A stretch of 64,000 bases of DNA from assembly GCA_039621445.1 (NCBI GenBank), contig CP154957.1, positions 23,148,761 through 23,212,760 of the forward strand. Direction: 5' to 3'. The translations under genes and the position numbers were made by a program. Below, piece by piece: positions 53,115 through 64,000 of the stretch. The notes beneath the pieces were generated by a model. That model made no database searches, was not told the DNA's origin, and saw nothing but the letters and a program-made list of their open reading frames with translations. The stretch comes from Euglena gracilis. Taxonomy: Eukaryota; Euglenida; Euglenophyceae; Euglenales. Every line of letters begins with the position of its first letter. The first letter of the stretch is position 1.

Positions 53115-54740
53115 CGGATCATAGACCACAAGAACGTCTGCAAATGCACTTTGGGCCATCTATGGTGTCAAAACCAGCCACCAGAAGCAGCCTGGGCATT
53201 GTGACACAAAGTGACGCAGCGACCGTGCTCCACCAGAACCGCAGCACTGGGCGTTGCTTCGAGGCGCGGTGAGAGCGAAGGGCATTGTCGACTGTGATCC
53301 CACTGTCTCGTGCTCTGATCCCACTGCCACAGGAACCTGTCGCAACGCACGCAACAATATATTCGCCACGGACAATGACGACAAACGCACACACGCGAAA
53401 CAGAATGCGCGGTAGGAACCTGCCCAGCCTGCATATGCGCCGCGAAGCAACGGGTAGGGAGTGGAGGGGAGGGCGAGCTCTGGAGATGCGTCGCAGACGG
53501 TGCGGAGAAAAGAGTAGGCGAGGCATGCTTTGAGGGAGAGTGAGGCAACGGGCAGGGGGGGGGGGCGGAACTCGGAGAGCATCCGCTCCGACGGCGGTAG
53601 CCGCCGGAAAGTCGGATGGGTTCCATTTGGACAGGGAGGGGGGGCTGGTTGGGACGCAACAGGGAGGGACGGGAGGCCCCAGCCGGAGGGTCGTTCGATC
53701 CGGAACTGGGCAAATCGCACACTGGCAGTCTGGCAGGGATTTGGCAGAGGAGGAATGAATGTGCCCCGGGCATCGGAAAATCCCGCAGTTCTTCACTGGT
53801 GCCTCAGAAGGCAAAAAAACGGTTGAAAAAATCGTGAGAACCCCAAAACCAGACAACTGACCAAAACACCTTGCTGCACCCCTGGTGGGGCAAAAAAAAG
53901 CATTTTTGTGGACCCCTTCCAGGCTCAGCGACCCCCCACTTAAACCCCCCCCCTTGGCTGAGCTTGGGCCAACCACTAAACTGGTCTTACAACCCCGCAT
54001 AGGGGATCATGCAAGGGTGGGGGTGGGGGCTACTCTGCAGGCTCAACATCCGCAGTGTGGCTGGCTGGGGCCACAATACGCCGCCGCTGTGGCCCTCACG
54101 GGGCCGGCCCCCGGCAAAGCAGGGCGCCCACACCACGCAGTAGCAGCAGCGGGGGGGGGGGGGGTAGGGAGGCAGAGCGATGGTCAAAGGCCGGCCCTGC
54201 AGGGGGTCATAACAATGGTGATTTGCGCCAAGGCCAGGGCGAGGAGACGGGTCGGCCGGAAGGGTTTTCTTTGGGCGGGCGCCGAACCGGAAGCCACAAA
54301 AGGGGCGCGGATGCGGAGGGCGAAATTGTCCTTCGACGCCTTCAGCGGCGAAGGAATTTGCCCTTGCCGAGTGGGTGAGATCGGACCGCAGGTCCGAATG
54401 AGACACGATGGCTGCTGGCTGGGTGAGGCACTTTCAGGTGTGCCCCCCCGGGGGGGTCCATATTCAGTCACAAAAAAAACGGGATTGCCCTGGGGGTGGG
54501 GGTTCAATGGTATGGTACACTGTCCACAAGATCATTGGCCCCCACCATCCTGCAGGGGCGGGGGCGGGGGAGCTACCGCCACCGGGGAGGGAGGGGGCAG
54601 TTCCATCCGCAGAGGACCGGCTCAAACCAACGGGGCACGCCGGGGCCAGCTGGGGCTGCTCGGGGGCAGGCGCCCACATCGTTTGGGCCATCGCCATCGT
54701 CGGAAGCTTCAACCACGGAGCAGTGTCCCTGGATAGACCA
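53115..54740. other. GC-rich block open on both strands, unidentified
   Basis: A 293-codon minus frame (53119-54000) and a 283-codon plus frame (53885-54736) are open, as are other frames. That is expected from GC-rich DNA. No motif favours either. A coding-like minus stretch VVEASDDGDGPNDVGACPR lies near 54700. Confidence 0.25.
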
Positions 54741-54744
54741 CCTC

Positions 54745-56380
54745 GGCCAAAAAAACTGCCCAAAAATATGCATACCATGGGTTTCTAGGCACTTTTGCTG
54801 AGGAACGTACCCTACCTCGCCCCCACCCCAGGGGGTCGGATCTGGGCGCCTTGGGGTGCCTGCCCAGGGACCCCCTGACCCACTACCCAGGCCACACGGT
54901 CTTCCGCGTGAAATAAGAAGACTTTGGAAACACAGCATGGACCATCACAATTTTCACACAAAAAAAAAACCAAAAAAAAGTTCGATGTCATTCAATTTTC
55001 ACGGTCGAGGGTGACAAAAATAAAATATATAATAGGGAATTTTCGGAACACGTTAACTCGAAAGATTTGGATTTTTTTGGTACAAAAATTAAATGAAAAG
55101 CAAAGATTGACATATAGACAGACTGGTCTCGGAAAAAAGCTTGATCGGAAATTAAGCCAAAAACCCTTCCCAGTAAAACAAAGCCAGCTGGGGGAAAAAT
55201 ACAATTTTTTTCAAATCCAAAAGGCAACCCAGCTCAAAGTCTCGTGGATCACATACTTTGGGTGTGCATATGCAACATGTGTGGCACCATGCGGTGAGCA
55301 CAAAGAAGCGATTTCTTTCTGTTGGCAAAACATATCTTGCACATCAAATGCTGGATGTGTCAAGGGTACTGAAGCCACGCATCTGAAATTGACTTCGCAT
55401 GGACTGCACATGCTGCAGCAAACAAAAAGCCCATTTACGATCATGGCAAACGTGACAGTGCCCGACACCCTTGGGACAACTGGCTCTCTGTGTGGTCGGC
55501 TGTGGTCAGTGGTGGCCAGCGTAAGCACCTGCTGAGGGGAACATGGGACGAGGTCAGGGGATTGGCTGGAGCATGGATTCATTTGCTGGTTCAGACTGGC
55601 CCATGGGGCTGTGGTGGGTGCGGGTTGACCCCCCCAGCAGGCCAAGGTCCAGAGCCCCCCCCCCCCACAGATGTTGGGAGGGGTGTCCGGATCCCCCACT
55701 TGACAGATTCCAATCATAGAAAAAATATTCTTTCGAGGCTGCTCGCAGGAAAAAGAGAAAAAATGCCCCCTTTTCCCTCACTTTAGAGCATATTCACTTT
55801 CACTTTTTTTTCTTTGCGCATTTTCCACAAAAAAATATTGCAAAAAAAGTTCAAAATGAGTATTTTTGGATTTATTTTCAAAGAAAATCAGGGATTTTTT
55901 TGACAATTTTGGTTTGGTATCCGGCCCTTTTGCCCGTCAACAAAACCCAAAATTTCCCCAAACCTTACCGTTTCGGGGTTGGAGGGGGGGGGGTGTCCGA
56001 CCCCCCATCTCTTTGTTGGGGGTCCAAACCTCCCCAACAAGAATTCCCACACATTGCCTAGCACGGGTTATGCAAGGAAAAATTCCTTCGGCGCCAAGGA
56101 AAATTTTGACCTAAAAATTGACGCCTCCAGAAATGCAGGAAGGCCTGGTGGGTGGGGGGCGGACCCCCCCACCCACCCACCAGCCCACACAGGATGGGGG
56201 TTGGGAGTGGGGGGAGTCCAGCCACCAGGATGCCTTATGCGAGAGGGTGTCTGCATGGAGCAGGCACAACCCGGGGGGTGCTATCCCCAAAACCTGACCC
56301 CCCCAGAGGGGGGTCGAAAATGCCCTACCCCCCTGCCTGAGATCAACCCGGCAATCACCCCCACCCCCCGGGGTCCACTT
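54745..56380. other. No supported gene; repeats
   Basis: Includes a copy (about 55840-56010) of the repeat at 13640-13800 sharing TTTTCAAAGAAAA, GGCCC-TTTTGCCCGTC and GGTCCGACCCC words. Confidence 0.35.
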
Positions 56381-56384
56381 CTTA

Positions 56385-56569
56385 ACAAGAAGCCCAGACG
56401 GGGCATCGAATGAAGTGAATGCATGGCTGGGAGGGACGAGAATGAATAACCGGCGGCTCCGAGGCCCCACGATTCGGTAAGAGGGCGGGGCGTAGAGGGG
56501 CGGCAGCCTGGTGGGGCCGGGCCTTCGAGGGGTGGGGTGGGAGGCCCAGTCCAGTCGTAACTGCTGCCA
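56385..56569 (-). CDS. Possible exon after a strong pyrimidine tract
   Basis: The minus acceptor is preceded by CTCCTTCTCTGGCACTCGTCAG. One frame reads LPPLYAPPSYRIVGPRSRRL then FILVPPSHAFTSFDAPSG. Alternative frames are open, so product and phase are undecided. Confidence 0.3.
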
Positions 56570-57129
56570 CTGACGAGTGCCAGAGAAGGAGCAGGCCAGA
56601 GGAGAGGCGTTTGGGAAGGGGCGAGGACCGAAACCAGATGCCAGGCACCCGCTGCCCCACACAAGACCGCAGCAAAGGACCAATTTCAATATCAAGGACC
56701 AATTTTGTGGTCCAAAAAAAAACCGGCGCTTAATGCCGAAAATGGTGGGAAACCCTGCCTCCAGAGGGGTTACCCACTCGGCCCAACCCCTGTCCCCGGG
56801 AGGGGAACTTGGCCCAGACCAACCCACCGACCCACCCACCAAACTTTTAAAAAAAAACCTCTGAACCTGACGCCTGGAACAAAAGAGAATATCAACCATG
56901 CATTGCTGGCAAATCTCACACGCATATCATGTCCATGCAGTCAATTGGCTCACAGCTTTTAGGCGAGTATCTGGTTTTTGAGGTTCAAATTATTGTGATT
57001 TGTTCGTGTTGCAAGCACATCCTGGTGCACGTTATTGAGAAGGAAAATAATCAGTGATGCCAGTAGTGGCTCAGTTGAATGGAATCAATTTGTGACCCAT
57101 GAAGATGCGCACCAATGAAAGCGCCATAC

Positions 57130-57256
57130 AGGTCGGGGAGAGGACGAAGAATGCAAGGCCCCGGTGCGGCTTGCGGGTGCTCGGGTGGCGGCAGCCAACC
57201 CGTGTGTGGCATGGCACTGCCTCTGTGATGTCTAGCGGGCGGGCATCGTCCCCCAT
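57130..57256 (-). CDS. Possible first exon of an unknown gene
   Basis: ATG at 57256 opens MGDDARPLDITEAVPCHTRV then KPHRGLAFFVLSPT, ending at a donor-like ACCT|GTATGG. A stop lies just upstream in frame. Could be the 5' end of the gene containing 56385-56569 or of the kinase. Confidence 0.3.
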
Positions 57257-57820
57257 TGGATTCGCTCAGCGGCTTGGCTCAGCCATTGAAATGAGAGGAC
57301 AAGAACTGCCAAAAAAGAATGACCCAGGCAACATCGTTCCTCAACAACGGGATGCTGAAACGTCGAATGTCACCAGGGCCCTGGCAACTTTCTGGGTGGG
57401 ACACACTTCAATGGAATTTCGCCCTCGTGTTCAATTTTGTCACACTTGCCCAGACCAGATTCGCCCGCCCACCCACCAACCCACCCAAAAAAAAACGCTT
57501 TGAAAATGGCCCAAAATCAACAAAAAAAACGGGGGGCCCAAAACCAGGGCGGGATTTCTAGCCCAGCCTTCGGTCAGGCGGAAGTGGGCCAATTCATTGG
57601 CCTAAACCCTCCACCCCTCCCCAGGGGGGCGTCACACCAGTGTTAGGTGAATGAATCTATGCCCAAGTGCCGGGGACAGAGAAAAGTCTCATACACTCCC
57701 ACGTGTGGAGCCGGGCAAACAAGTTTGGTGCAGTGGCACCCCCCCCCAGAGTTGCCCAAAAATTCAGTGCCACAGATCCTGGTCCTGGGGGGGGGGGGGT
57801 TGGTCGGCCATGCCCTTGGG

Positions 57821-57870
57821 CTCAGCATCGCGCAGCATCGCCCAGCATCGCCCAGCATCGTCCAGCATCA
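57821..57870. repeat. (CCCAGCATCG)n minisatellite
   Basis: Five 10-bp units; the same unit recurs at 58775-58880. Confidence 0.85.
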
Positions 57871-58204
57871 CCTTTGAAGCCCTCGGCGGTGTAACCTGCA
57901 TCCACTCAGATACTTGCATCCACAGCATCTTCATCCAAGTTTGTCCACCTTCGATCATTTACCCACTTCTGCAACTTTTGGCACTCTCGGCCACTTTTGG
58001 CCACTTTTGCCTGATTTTTCCCAATTTCAACCGACCTTTGGCCGCCCTTAGGTTGCAGCTACTGTTAGATATGCTTTTTGAATGCTTCTAATTGGCCACT
58101 TTTGGCTGCTTTGGGCCCTTAAACACCACTTTGGTCGGCCAAAGACAATTTTAGGCCATTGACCACAAGCATCTCCTAATTCCTTGTTGTATTTGGCCCA
58201 TCCA

Positions 58205-58375
58205 GTATTTCCATCCACCGCATCTAATACAGTATATACATCCACTGCATATTGTGTCCAATATCTGCATCTTGTCCAGTATCAGCATCTTGTCCAGTAT
58301 CTGCACCTTGTCCAGTAACTGAGACCACTGCGTCTTGTCCAATATCTACATCTTGTCCAGTATGTCCATTTTGTC
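58205..58375. repeat. (CATCTTGTCCAGTAT)n minisatellite
   Basis: About eight imperfect units of CATCTTGTCCAGTAT/CTG. The repeat appears as a Gly/Gln/Asp pattern in translation but is not a gene. Confidence 0.8.
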
Positions 58376-58879
58376 CGCATCTGATCTGCGCTTCCAACCT
58401 CGCCAAAATGACCACAAAAGCCCCAAAATGACCACAAAAAGCCCCAAAAAGTGACTAAAAATGACGTATAATGGTTTGAAATAACCAAAAATAGCCCAAC
58501 AATGCCCAACAATGCCCACAAAAGATTGTGAAAAATGACCCAAAATCACCAAAATAGCATACAACGGCCAAAAATGCCATAAACGTGCACGTATTGACCC
58601 AAATTAGCCCAATTTTTAGTCATAAAATGATCCCCAAATTAGCAAAAAAAAAAAACTCCAATATGGCAAAGACGGGTGCATTATTAGAGATTTGTTAGAA
58701 ATGATTGCTGATTCATATAATTCTTCAAATAATAGCTGATTTATATAATCCTTCAAAATATAATATACAAAATTGCCCTGCATCGCCCAGCATCGGAACC
58801 CCACCTCTGGTCTCCATAATTCCAGCATCGCCCATATCGCCCAGCATCGCTCAGCATCGCTCAGCATCACCCAGCATCG

Positions 58880-59297
58880 CAGGCATTATTTTTAAGGCGC
58901 CTTAAAAACCTTTAAAAACAAAAAAAATTGGCCAAAATGCAGAAAAAAAACCTTTAAAAAAACCTTTAAAACCTGGTCCTGAAAAATTCGAATTTCGAGC
59001 AAAAAAGAAGTCGCAAAATCTCGGCAAAAAGAAGCCAACTCTAGGGGAAAAAAATGATTTCTGGAATCGCTGGAATGTTGCCTATCCACTCAGAACTCAA
59101 AAAAATGGGTTTGATTTTCAACCTGGACCCACGTTGGTTCGGTGCCTAGATGGCTCTTTGACCGCCATTGGAAAATGGACGCCTAAAAAACCTTGAAATT
59201 TTTCAAAATGCCTTAAAAAACCTTAAAAAGCCTTAAAAAAAGCGTCTGAAAAAACCTTAAATTTTTTTGAGATTTTTGCCTTAAAAAATAATGCCTG
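58880..59297. mobile_element. hAT-like element with CAGGCATTATTTTTAAGGC ends
   Basis: The left end CAGGCATTATTTTTAAGGC mirrors GCCTTAAAAAATAATGCCTG. CCTTAAAAA(A) units are arrayed near both ends. The flanking 8-mers do not match, so age or exact ends are uncertain. The CAGGC...TTAAGG pattern links it to 38166 and 25556. Confidence 0.7.
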
Positions 59298-59504
59298 GGT
59301 CCATGCGCACCTCACACCTACATATCCCCCACTTGTCAACATTATCGACATTTCTGCTACCAGACACCCCGAACGCCTTCCAGACACGTTTGGCTGGCCT
59401 TTTGAGATTTGGTACCCACTTCCTTAATAACACCTTTCAGGAGTCACAACCATGGGGATGAGACAAATGGGACGGGGGGGGCTTCGATTCATCTATGACC
59501 ACTT

Positions 59505-59850
59505 ATGCATGCAAACAAGGAGACTTGTGGCTTTGTTGTGGTGAAGAGGAAGAAAAAAGCTGCTGAAATATCCTCTGAGATCACCCCCAATCAGCCCTTG
59601 GAATGGGTAACAATTTTAGTCCAAAGCATTATAATTATAATGGCAACATGGGTGTGCATCATCCGGCTCCATGCACATCAAAACCCAGCAGGACTCCGAG
59701 CAAAGCAAGCCTCTGCGTCAGCTCTGGTGGGCAGGGCTGCCCCGCCGGAGCTCAACACTTCACCTCGGCCATGGAGAGGCCAGGTCCCCAGTGGGCTGAT
59801 GAGGGCGGGAGCAGGCTTGTGCTTATCGACCGGGGGGGGGGGGGGAGGGG
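59505..59850 (+). pseudogene. Coding-like stretch with an apparent frame change
   Basis: One frame reads TCGFVVVKRKKKAAEISSEI then TPNQPLE; the next frame continues MGNNFSPKHYNYNGNMGVHH then SKPSRTPSKASLC and MERPGPQWADEG. Both halves look coding, and the join needs a shift near 59603. It may be a spliced exon pair, a frameshifted remnant or chance. No family recognised. Confidence 0.25.
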
Positions 59851-59854
59851 GGGG

Positions 59855-61260
59855 AGGGGTATAGGGCGCCTGCCCACAGCTGGCACACCTCCCAGAAAAT
59901 GGGGGGCGACCCAGAAAATTTTCATTGAAAATGGCCTTTTCCGGGCTCCCGGTGCCTTCGGCGCTGGGGTCGGTGGGGGTGCCTGCTATGGGCAGGCACC
60001 GCCAAAAACCTCACCCCCCTGGGGGGGGGGAGGGGGGTCGAATTGGGTGCTATAAGGTGCCTGCATCTAGCCCCCATCCAACTAAGCAGAAGCCTGGGCG
60101 GGAGGGGGGCATGGGAGTGGCGGGGGGCGGTGGCGCGGGGGGCCGGCTTGCTCTCCTCCCATCGCCCCTCCCCCGGCACAGTCTGGTGGTGTGGGGCCCC
60201 AAGAGATGAAGGCGGAGACTGCAAAATCCGGCGGGGACGGTTGTTAACGATTCAGGTGTGTCGGAATTGGCTGCGGTCATGAATTCCTCCCCCCCCTCCC
60301 CCCTCCCCAGCTGAGTTGGGTGATCCCCCCCAGGGTGACTGACTACTTTGGGCGTGGAAACCATCCAAAGAACCTTGACCATCCGGTGAGAGTGTCACCA
60401 AACTGCTCGCACCGAAGGAATGGGTTAAAGGAGGGTACCTGGTCTGTTGGCTCCCAACAAGGGTTCCGTTTCGTTTCGCCACCCAAGGTGCCCTCCCATG
60501 CAGCAGTTTGTATTGTGAGCGGCAGCGTCTGTTTGAAACAGTTTTGGGCCGCGGCTGGCCAGTCAGTTTTTTGGAGGGAAAAAAGTGATTTTGTTTGCCA
60601 TTTTTTTGGGGGGGGGAGGTCAGGCCAACTCCCGACCTGCCCAGGATCAACCAAGAGAAAGCCAAGGGGAAATGTGTTGGTGGGAAGAAGAACGGAGGCA
60701 TGGAGGGGACAGAGCCAGAATTGATGGAGAAATGAAAGGCACAAAGACTGCGAGGGCTGGGATGCAGGGCACGCCCGGACCTCCGCGGACGCGGCGCAGG
60801 GGGTTCGCTGGTCCGGCTGCGATTGGGGTAGGCAAGGCGGCGACGAGCAGAGATAGAGCAGACCACAGAAAAAGCTGCCTTTTAGCCCACCCCCTCCCCG
60901 GGCCGGGGGGGGACTGTGGAGATCAGTTGGGGGGGGGGGGGCGTTTGCCCGGGTCTGGAAGATTTCCCAGGTCGCCATCCCGGGAAGTTGGCTTCAGCCA
61001 CATGGGCGTGCACAGAGGAGCCACTCTCCATAAGGCAAGGTTGGGAGTATTGGATAGACCTGGAGGCCATCATTTCTTTGCAACGCATGAATTCCTGATT
61101 TCTGAAAATTATATAAAAAAAGCAGCCCGGAATGATTAGCTGGGCGACTTTTGGGCCAATTTCCCCCAAAAAATGCAAAAATTTTGGAGAGGTCATATTG
61201 AGGGTGCGAAGGGTGTGGAGGTGCGTGGAGGTGCCGACACCCAATGAAGCCGGATTGGCA
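59855..61260. other. No supported gene; repeats
   Basis: Poly-G element termini at 59830-59860, 60018 and 60930; a GCGCCTGCCCA-type repeat at 59868-60070. Open frames at 60585-61139 lack motifs. Confidence 0.3.
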
Positions 61261-61264
61261 GTTA

Positions 61265-61431
61265 ACCCCCCCCCTCCCGCAAATTTAAGCAACCCCTTCA
61301 AATTTAAGCAACCCCCAGGTTTCAGAAACCCTTGACTCAAACCGACCGACACCCAAATTTAAGGAACCCCTTGGGCAGAGTGGCTGAAACTCGAATTTAG
61401 GCAACGGGTTGCTTAAATTTGGGGAGGGGGG
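61265..61431. mobile_element. GCAAATTTAAGCAACCC hairpin element
   Basis: CCCGCAAATTTAAGCAACCCC at the left is mirrored by GGGTTGCTTAAATTTGGGG at the right; internal copies of AATTTAAGCAACCCC and CAAATTTAAGGAACCCC form an array. No duplication seen. Confidence 0.65.
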
Positions 61432-61434
61432 ATG

Positions 61435-62208
61435 CTCACAGGCCCAGAAGCCAACTTCCCGAGAAGGTATTAATCCTCTCAAAAGTCTGGAAATCGCCGG
61501 CGTCTGGGTGGTGGTGGGAGCCAGTCCCGGGGTGGGGGGGGGGGGCATTGAAAGCGACCTGGACCCCCCCCCAGCTCAACCCCCAAGGTTTTGGGTGTTT
61601 CTTCAAACGAAATAGTGTTTTCCGATTCTGGGGGACTGGCAAAAATGGTGCCAGCCCAGCCATAACCGCCCCAAAGGGGAGGAAGGCCCTCCCTGGGCTG
61701 CACATTGCAGATCAGGCCCCGGATCCTTCAGAAGGACACCGAGGGCTCCAGGCACACGATGCTGAGCCGCCGTTGCCAGACCCCTGTGCGGTGCTGCGGC
61801 GGCCGACACCAAAGGCCTATTTGACGTTTGACGGGTTTGATGACTGCCTCAGAATAATTCGTAGAAAATTCCATCAAGTTTGCCGCATCGTGTGAAGGTG
61901 AAGCCCAGACGACCCTTTTTTGTCACCCATCTCCAACCAGACCATGCAATCTCCACCCAGTATCCATTATTGCAGTACACCTCACCCAGCAGTTGAAGTT
62001 GGTGCTAGGAAGGAGCACTCGGAACCTCATGGTAGCTGGAGGATTCAATTTCAAATCGTGGGGACGTTTGAAATTGAAACGTGGCAGAGCGAAATGACAC
62101 TGCCATTGGCATGTTCCCCGGAGAAATGGAGGTGGAATGTGTCAATCAGTCTCCCAAGAGGGAGTGTGGGTTTGGTACAGATACGAGAATCGCCACAGAG
62201 ATAGAGAA
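61435..62208. other. No confirmed gene
   Basis: Plus frames at 61660-61895 and 61920-62204 are open (for example YLTFDGFDDCLRIIRRKF) but lack a recognised motif. Confidence 0.3.
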
Positions 62209-63375
<1,167 letters not shown>

Positions 63376-63379
63376 CTCA

Positions 63380-63760
63380 CAGGCAGCGAGCCGGCCAGAG
63401 GGCGGGAAACAGCCCCACTCGCCTCTCTTGCTTTTTTGTGTAAACCTGAGGGGGGAATTCACCCCCGCAAAGAAAAACCGGGACCAGCCCGGGGGAGAGG
63501 GTCGAAAAACACTCAATTTCGGCTCGAAAAACAGTTTTTCCAGGTCCGGGAGGCCAAAAAACATGGTTTTGGGGGGGGGGATAGATTTTTTCCCACTGTT
63601 TTGACTCGGAAATGACCCAAGATGCATGGGTTTCAGGCCAAGAACGGGGGGGAGGGCCGGGGGGGTCGAAAAAGCAGCATTCGGCCAAAACACGCGGCAT
63701 TTTCGGTCAACCTGGCGTGGAACTACGCCTTCGGTGCCGAAGCCCACAGCACGTTCGGTC
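63380..63760. other. No gene; inverted copy of the 13150-13310 repeat
   Basis: Shares (inverted) TTTTCGAGCC, CTTCCAGACCCGGAAAAACTG and CGTTCTTGGCC-type words with 13150-13310. Confidence 0.55.
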
Positions 63761-64000
63761 CAGGCTTTTGCTTAAGGACCCCAGGGGGGGGGGGGGTACT
63801 GGCTAGCCAATCGGCTAGACACTGGAAAAAGTGGACTAGCTAGCCCCCCCCCCCCCCGGGGGGGGGGGGGGTCCGGGGTCCCCCGGACTGGAAAAAAAAT
63901 GCGCGCCGGAGGAAAAATGAGGTTTTTAACAGGTTTTTGGCTGATTTTGTTCCAAAAATTCCCAAAAATGGCCAAAAACGGGCATTTTTGGCCATTTTTG
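63761..64000. mobile_element. hAT-like MITE, truncated by the window edge
   Basis: It begins CAGGCTTTTGCTTAAGGACC and continues with TTGGCTAGCCAATCGGC, CTAGACACTGGAAAAAGTGG and CCAAAAATGGCCAAAAACGG, closely matching 38166-38400. The 8 bp before it are GTTCGGTC; the other end lies outside. Confidence 0.85.

Noticed and set aside
53119-54736. Long minus (293 codons) and plus (283 codons) open frames
   Set aside because: Several frames are open at once in GC-rich DNA, composition is Pro/Arg/Gly-rich, and no motif or splice signal favours one.

Overview
The window is nuclear DNA from an intron-rich eukaryote that I cannot name from sequence alone. Short coding exons sit far apart inside AT-rich or repeat-rich DNA. 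Splice junctions are GT-AG, with at least two good GC-AG candidates. The two recognisable proteins are a MIF4G-domain eIF4G and a plant/protist/fungal-style hybrid histidine kinase. The kinase argues against an animal and against a prokaryote, and an alga or another protist is the simplest guess.

Layout. 1-9.7 kb is repeats (palindromes, a segmental duplication, a CTA microsatellite, a 0.7-kb foldback element) with one possible exon at 6.3-6.5 kb. 9.75-16.6 kb (+) carries five exons of an eIF4G gene, including most of the MIF4G domain; its 5' and 3' ends are not resolved. 16.6-23.1 kb has no recognised gene, one possible exon at 18.5 kb and a GC-rich open block at 21.3-22.5 kb. 23.4-41.2 kb (-) is a hybrid histidine kinase that I could assemble from 19 exons. 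It reads GAF, coiled linker, HisKA, HATPase_c, degenerate receiver, intact receiver, and a Ser/Pro/Arg-rich tail. Nearly all junctions keep frame. 42-57.3 kb is microsatellites, transposon remnants and a few coding-like (-) pieces that may be 5' exons of the kinase or another gene. 62.2-63.4 kb (-) holds two exons resembling the kinase tail, so a second kinase probably lies in tandem beyond the right edge.

The main structural story is the load of non-autonomous DNA transposons. At least a dozen elements have terminal inverted repeats, several with clean target-site duplications: TA, TTA, TCC, TCTGGA, AGTTTAG, and 8-bp hAT-like. The striking poly-G/poly-C runs all over the window are often the termini of these elements. 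Two TA-flanked elements can be proven inside the window, because a second copy of the host segment lacks both. Several elements have subterminal arrays of roughly 10-bp motifs, and two carry what look like captured intron-containing gene fragments.

Functionally, eIF4G is the scaffold of cap-dependent translation. The kinase is a soluble-looking GAF-sensor phosphorelay protein whose first receiver has lost its phospho-acceptor Asp while the second keeps it. I see no operon-like link between the two genes. No rRNA, tRNA or CRISPR was recognised by eye.
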